Source: Vibrio hyugaensis (lineage in GTDB: Bacteria > Pseudomonadota > Gammaproteobacteria > Enterobacterales > Vibrionaceae). Taken from it: 64,000 nucleotides of DNA. The position numbers and the translations under genes were made by a program. The stretch covers positions 124,001 to 188,000 of the forward strand of contig NZ_CP025794.1 in the NCBI RefSeq assembly GCF_002906655.1. Direction: 5' to 3'. The notes below the pieces were generated by a model. It was given only the letters and a program-made list of their open reading frames with translations, had not been told where the DNA came from and did not search any database. Below, piece by piece: positions 61,462-64,000 of the stretch; positions within the stretch are counted from its first letter, which is position 1, and each line of letters opens with the position of its first letter.

Positions 61462-62229
61462 ATGTTAGAACTTTTTATGCAACCAGAAGCGTGGGCTATC
61501 TTCGCTACCTTGTTTGCTCTTGAAGTAGTCTTAGGCGTTGATAACGTCGTATTCATCTCCGTTCTGTGTGAACGATTACCACAACACCAGCGTAAACTTG
61601 CCCGAAACCTAGGTATTGGCCTAGCGGTGATGGCGCGTATTGTTTTGGTGTTCTCGATCTCTTGGATCATGCAGCTTACTCAGCCGTTAATCAGCTTCAG
61701 CGACTATGCGTTTACTGGTCGTGATTTGATTATGATTGCGGGCGGTGCATTCCTACTGGCGAAAAGCTTGAAAGAGTTGTGGAGTTGGTTAACGCACACT
61801 GAGCACGGTCACTCGACTCATGTTCGTACTGGTCTGGCTGTGGTTCTGCTTCAGATTGTCGCGGTTGATGCTGTGTTCTCGATGGACTCGGTGATTACTG
61901 CGGTTGGTCTAACGAGCGAAGTACCAATCATGGTGGCAGCGATCATTTCGTCAGCGATTGTGATGGTGTTAACGGCGGAGAAAATCAACAACCTAGTGAC
62001 GCGTTACCCGGGCTTTAAGACCCTTGCTCTACTGTTCCTAGTATTGTTAGGTGGTCTGTTGATGGCAGAAGGTTTTGCTATTCACATCAACAAAGGTTAC
62101 GTGTATTTCGCGATGACGTTTGGTTTAGTGTTGGAAATGTGTCATATCCAACTTAAGAAAAAACAACGCCCAGTGATTCAACGAATTCGTCCAATTCGAC
62201 CTCGTTCAATTGCATTGCAAGTGCGATAA
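61462..62229 (+). CDS. TerC family integral membrane protein
   Basis: 255 residues, about seven to eight spans. It has LEVVLGVDNVVFISVLCERLP and IVAVDAVFSMDSVITAVGLTSE, the two acidic-residue signatures (DN and DS) of TerC-type proteins, which move metal ions such as manganese; ends with a basic tail. ATG after ACCGGAGGCGTACTC. Followed by a strong terminator. Confidence 0.9.
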   Translation: MLELFMQPEAWAIFATLFALEVVLGVDNVVFISVLCERLPQHQRKLARNLGIGLAVMARIVLVFSISWIMQLTQPLISFSDYAFTGRDLIMIAGGAFLLAKSLKELWSWLTHTEHGHSTHVRTGLAVVLLQIVAVDAVFSMDSVITAVGLTSEVPIMVAAIISSAIVMVLTAEKINNLVTRYPGFKTLALLFLVLLGGLLMAEGFAIHINKGYVYFAMTFGLVLEMCHIQLKKKQRPVIQRIRPIRPRSIALQVR

Positions 62230-62244
62230 TCGAACTCAAAACTG

Positions 62245-62268
62245 GCCGCTCTCCTGAGCGGCTTTTTT
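62245..62268 (+). terminator. Rho-independent terminator
   Basis: Stem GCCGCTC / GAGCGGC, four-base loop, then TTTTTT. 16 bases after the TerC stop. Confidence 0.9.
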
Positions 62269-62384
62269 ACGTCTGGACATAAGGAAAAGCAAGGGTTTGT
62301 CGTGTCGATTAAAAATGGAATTTGTTGTTGTAGCACGAATTTCTTATATAGACCGCCCTAACTCTTACAAGTGAACGAAATAGA

Positions 62385-62987
62385 ATGAACAAACTGATCG
62401 ATGCGTTATCGACGGACGGATACTACATCTGGGATGATTTCCTTTCTCAAGAAGAAGTGGCTGAGCTGCGTGACTGTATTCCAGACAATTGGAAGAAAGC
62501 ACGTATTGGTCGTAACGACGATGTGACACGTGTTGAATCGATTCGTAGTGATAAGATTCAATGGTTGAAGCGTGACATGGGCTCGGCAGTAACCTCATTT
62601 TTAGACAAGATGGAAGCGATTCGTTTAGAAGCAAACCGTTACTTCTATCTCGGGTTGTTTGAGTACGAAGCGCATTTTGCAAAATATGAGAAAGGCGACT
62701 TCTATCAAAAGCACTTGGATTGCTTCAAAGGCAATGAAAATCGCCGTCTAACGACCGTGTTCTACATGAATGAATCGTGGAGCGAAGAAGATGCTGGCGA
62801 GTTGGTGGTTTATGATTTGAATGACAACGTGATTGCGACGATCCCACCACGTTCTGGTCGCTTGTTTGTATTCTTATCAGAACAATTTCCTCACGAAGTG
62901 TTACCGACAAATGCAGAGCGTTTTAGCATTGCAGGTTGGTTCCGCATTAATGGCGTGAAAGACAACCAGCTTGATATCGCTCACTAA
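62385..62987 (+). CDS. 2-oxoglutarate/Fe(II) dioxygenase, prolyl 4-hydroxylase-like
   Basis: 200 residues. The iron ligands are H and D in YQKHLDCF and H in FPHEVLPT; the 2-oxoglutarate-binding Arg is in RFSIAGWFRI. The cupin-like core is about 95-190, typical of the bacterial prolyl 4-hydroxylase/PiuC type. Substrate unknown, protein or small molecule. Weak ribosome binding site (AACGAAATAGA). Confidence 0.87.
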   Translation: MNKLIDALSTDGYYIWDDFLSQEEVAELRDCIPDNWKKARIGRNDDVTRVESIRSDKIQWLKRDMGSAVTSFLDKMEAIRLEANRYFYLGLFEYEAHFAKYEKGDFYQKHLDCFKGNENRRLTTVFYMNESWSEEDAGELVVYDLNDNVIATIPPRSGRLFVFLSEQFPHEVLPTNAERFSIAGWFRINGVKDNQLDIAH

Positions 62988-63010
62988 GCGTTTTCATTGA
63001 TTTCAACAAG

Positions 63011-63041
63011 ACAAAGGGACACCAACTTGGTGTCCCTTTGT
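63011..63041. terminator. Bidirectional terminator
   Basis: Perfect palindrome ACAAAGGGACACCAA / TTGGTGTCCCTTTGT around one central base, between the oxygenase gene and the convergent HD-GYP gene. Confidence 0.85.
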
Positions 63042-63068
63042 TGTTTGCTTTGTCTAGAACGCTCGGCG

Positions 63069-64000
63069 TTACATGCCTACTGAGAGCTCATAACACGCTT
63101 GCCTGTTTGACCATAACACCTGATAAACCTCGGCACAGAGTTTTCCCGAACCTACTTGCTCACCCATGATGATTGCGATTTCTTGTAATGTCATACGGCC
63201 TCGATATGGGCGGTCTTGAGAAAGCGCTTGAAATACATCGACAACGGCAATGATACGAGAAGGCACATCCAAAGCTTCAGCCGTTTTATGATAAGGGTAA
63301 CCTGAACCATCTAACCGTTCATGATGGTTGGAAGCCCACTCGGCAATCTTGGCATTCGGAAATACTTTGTGCAGGGCAAGTTCAGTATCAATCGTGTGGC
63401 GCTTGATACGAGTGTATTCTTGCTTGTCTAGTGGCCCTTCTTTATGAAGGATTTCATCGGGTGTTTTTAGCTTGCCAATGTCATGTACCAACCCTGCAAT
63501 GTAGATCATTTCTTGGTCGTGCTCATCCAACCCGATTTTTTTCGCCAAGTAACGAGACAGTTCAGCCACTTTTTGTGAATGTTGATAGGTGAAAGAACTT
63601 TTTGCGTCGACAATTCTTGCAAGAAAAAGTCCTAAACTGGTGAGATCTTCGATACTTAATTGCTTTTGCAGCCAATCGATATTTTCGAACTGCATACCAA
63701 TGGTTTCGATGTGTTCGGATTCCATAGCGAACCAAAACGCGTCTGTCATGATAAGTTTGACCATGGCACGGCACATTTCGGGATGAAATAAGGTGCCTGC
63801 ATTAGTCAAGACACATTCCGCGATCAGTTCTTCATGTAAAGTGACAAGATCACTATGGCAGTTAGTGACGTAGTGGGCGCGCATAAAATCTAAACGGTCC
63901 GAGAGATAGAGTAATGCGGCGACGTTTTTTTCGAAAGAGGGAATATCAATCTGTTCCAACTCATCCCAATGCGTGTGATGGTAAAGAATCGGAGTAGCGA
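63069..64000 (-). CDS. HD-GYP domain protein, 5' end beyond the window
   Basis: Partial: the frame stays open through the right edge (..LYHHTHWDELEQIDIPSFEKN), so the start lies outside; a TTG at 63959 is not a real start. The HD-GYP domain is at the C-terminus: QHSQKVAELS, GLVHDIGKLKT, HHERLDGSGYPYHK, all present. The visible N-terminal half begins with HHTHWDE, like the end of another HD-GYP-type module, so the full protein probably holds two such modules. Confidence 0.85.
   Translation of the reverse strand, partial: ATPILYHHTHWDELEQIDIPSFEKNVAALLYLSDRLDFMRAHYVTNCHSDLVTLHEELIAECVLTNAGTLFHPEMCRAMVKLIMTDAFWFAMESEHIETIGMQFENIDWLQKQLSIEDLTSLGLFLARIVDAKSSFTYQHSQKVAELSRYLAKKIGLDEHDQEMIYIAGLVHDIGKLKTPDEILHKEGPLDKQEYTRIKRHTIDTELALHKVFPNAKIAEWASNHHERLDGSGYPYHKTAEALDVPSRIIAVVDVFQALSQDRPYRGRMTLQEIAIIMGEQVGSGKLCAEVYQVLWSNRQACYELSVGM

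Overview
The window shows the distal part of a Vibrio chromosomal superintegron (about 1-44500) joined to ordinary chromosome (about 44900-64000). The genus call rests on about 60 repeats of roughly 120 bp with the Vibrio attC layout (TAACAAA... GCGTTA), on single-gene cassettes, and on Vibrio-like flanking genes. The attC consensus suggests the Harveyi clade (V. parahaemolyticus or V. alginolyticus-like), but species cannot be fixed from sequence alone. No integrase gene, attI site, rRNA or tRNA is visible. Because most cassette genes read rightwards and each is followed by its attC, intI should lie left of the window, so the window holds the old, far end of the array.

Cassette array (1-44490): 62 complete or near-complete attC sites, one partial at the left edge and one remnant at the right end. 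Coding cassettes include acetyltransferases, three type II toxin-antitoxin pairs (Phd/ParE twice, TacA/TacT-like once), a Fic protein, a PLD-fold protein, HEPN-like proteins (including DUF3644), an AbiGi-like protein, a possible ADP-ribosyltransferase, a nucleotidyltransferase, a NERD protein, a Barstar, a DJ-1/PfpI protein, a methyltransferase, a VOC protein, a YniB homologue and many small membrane or secreted proteins. Two cassettes carry a minus-strand PAAR-domain (type VI secretion) gene plus a partner; one is intact and the other is broken by several lesions. About twenty cassettes have no convincing gene. They fall into repeated families: A (nine copies), B (six), C (three) and D (two identical copies). 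Four cassettes are inserted with their genes reading against the array.

The two arms of each attC covary so they can pair in nearly every site, but the last sites before the chromosome (40181-44490) are hybrid, deleted or truncated. Two genes have in-frame stops (27084 and 44093). The terminus therefore looks like a decaying, immobilised end.

Chromosome (44900-64000): a small conserved protein, a DUF1287 protein, peptidase E-like, TPR and membrane proteins, a DUF417 (RclC/YkgB) protein, two overlapping GNAT genes (the first a paralogue of a cassette gene at 6550), then an SLC13 carrier followed at once by a CNB-domain histidine kinase and a stand-alone receiver. Next come a PAS-GGDEF(degenerate)-EAL phosphodiesterase, an HD-GYP phosphodiesterase, a LysE exporter, the glycyl radical enzyme YjjI with its activase YjjW, a convergent LysR regulator, a 268-bp inverted-repeat element, a TerC family gene, a 2-oxoglutarate oxygenase and a second HD-GYP gene running off the right edge. 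Three cyclic-di-GMP-degrading proteins within 11 kb suggest a local signalling cluster.
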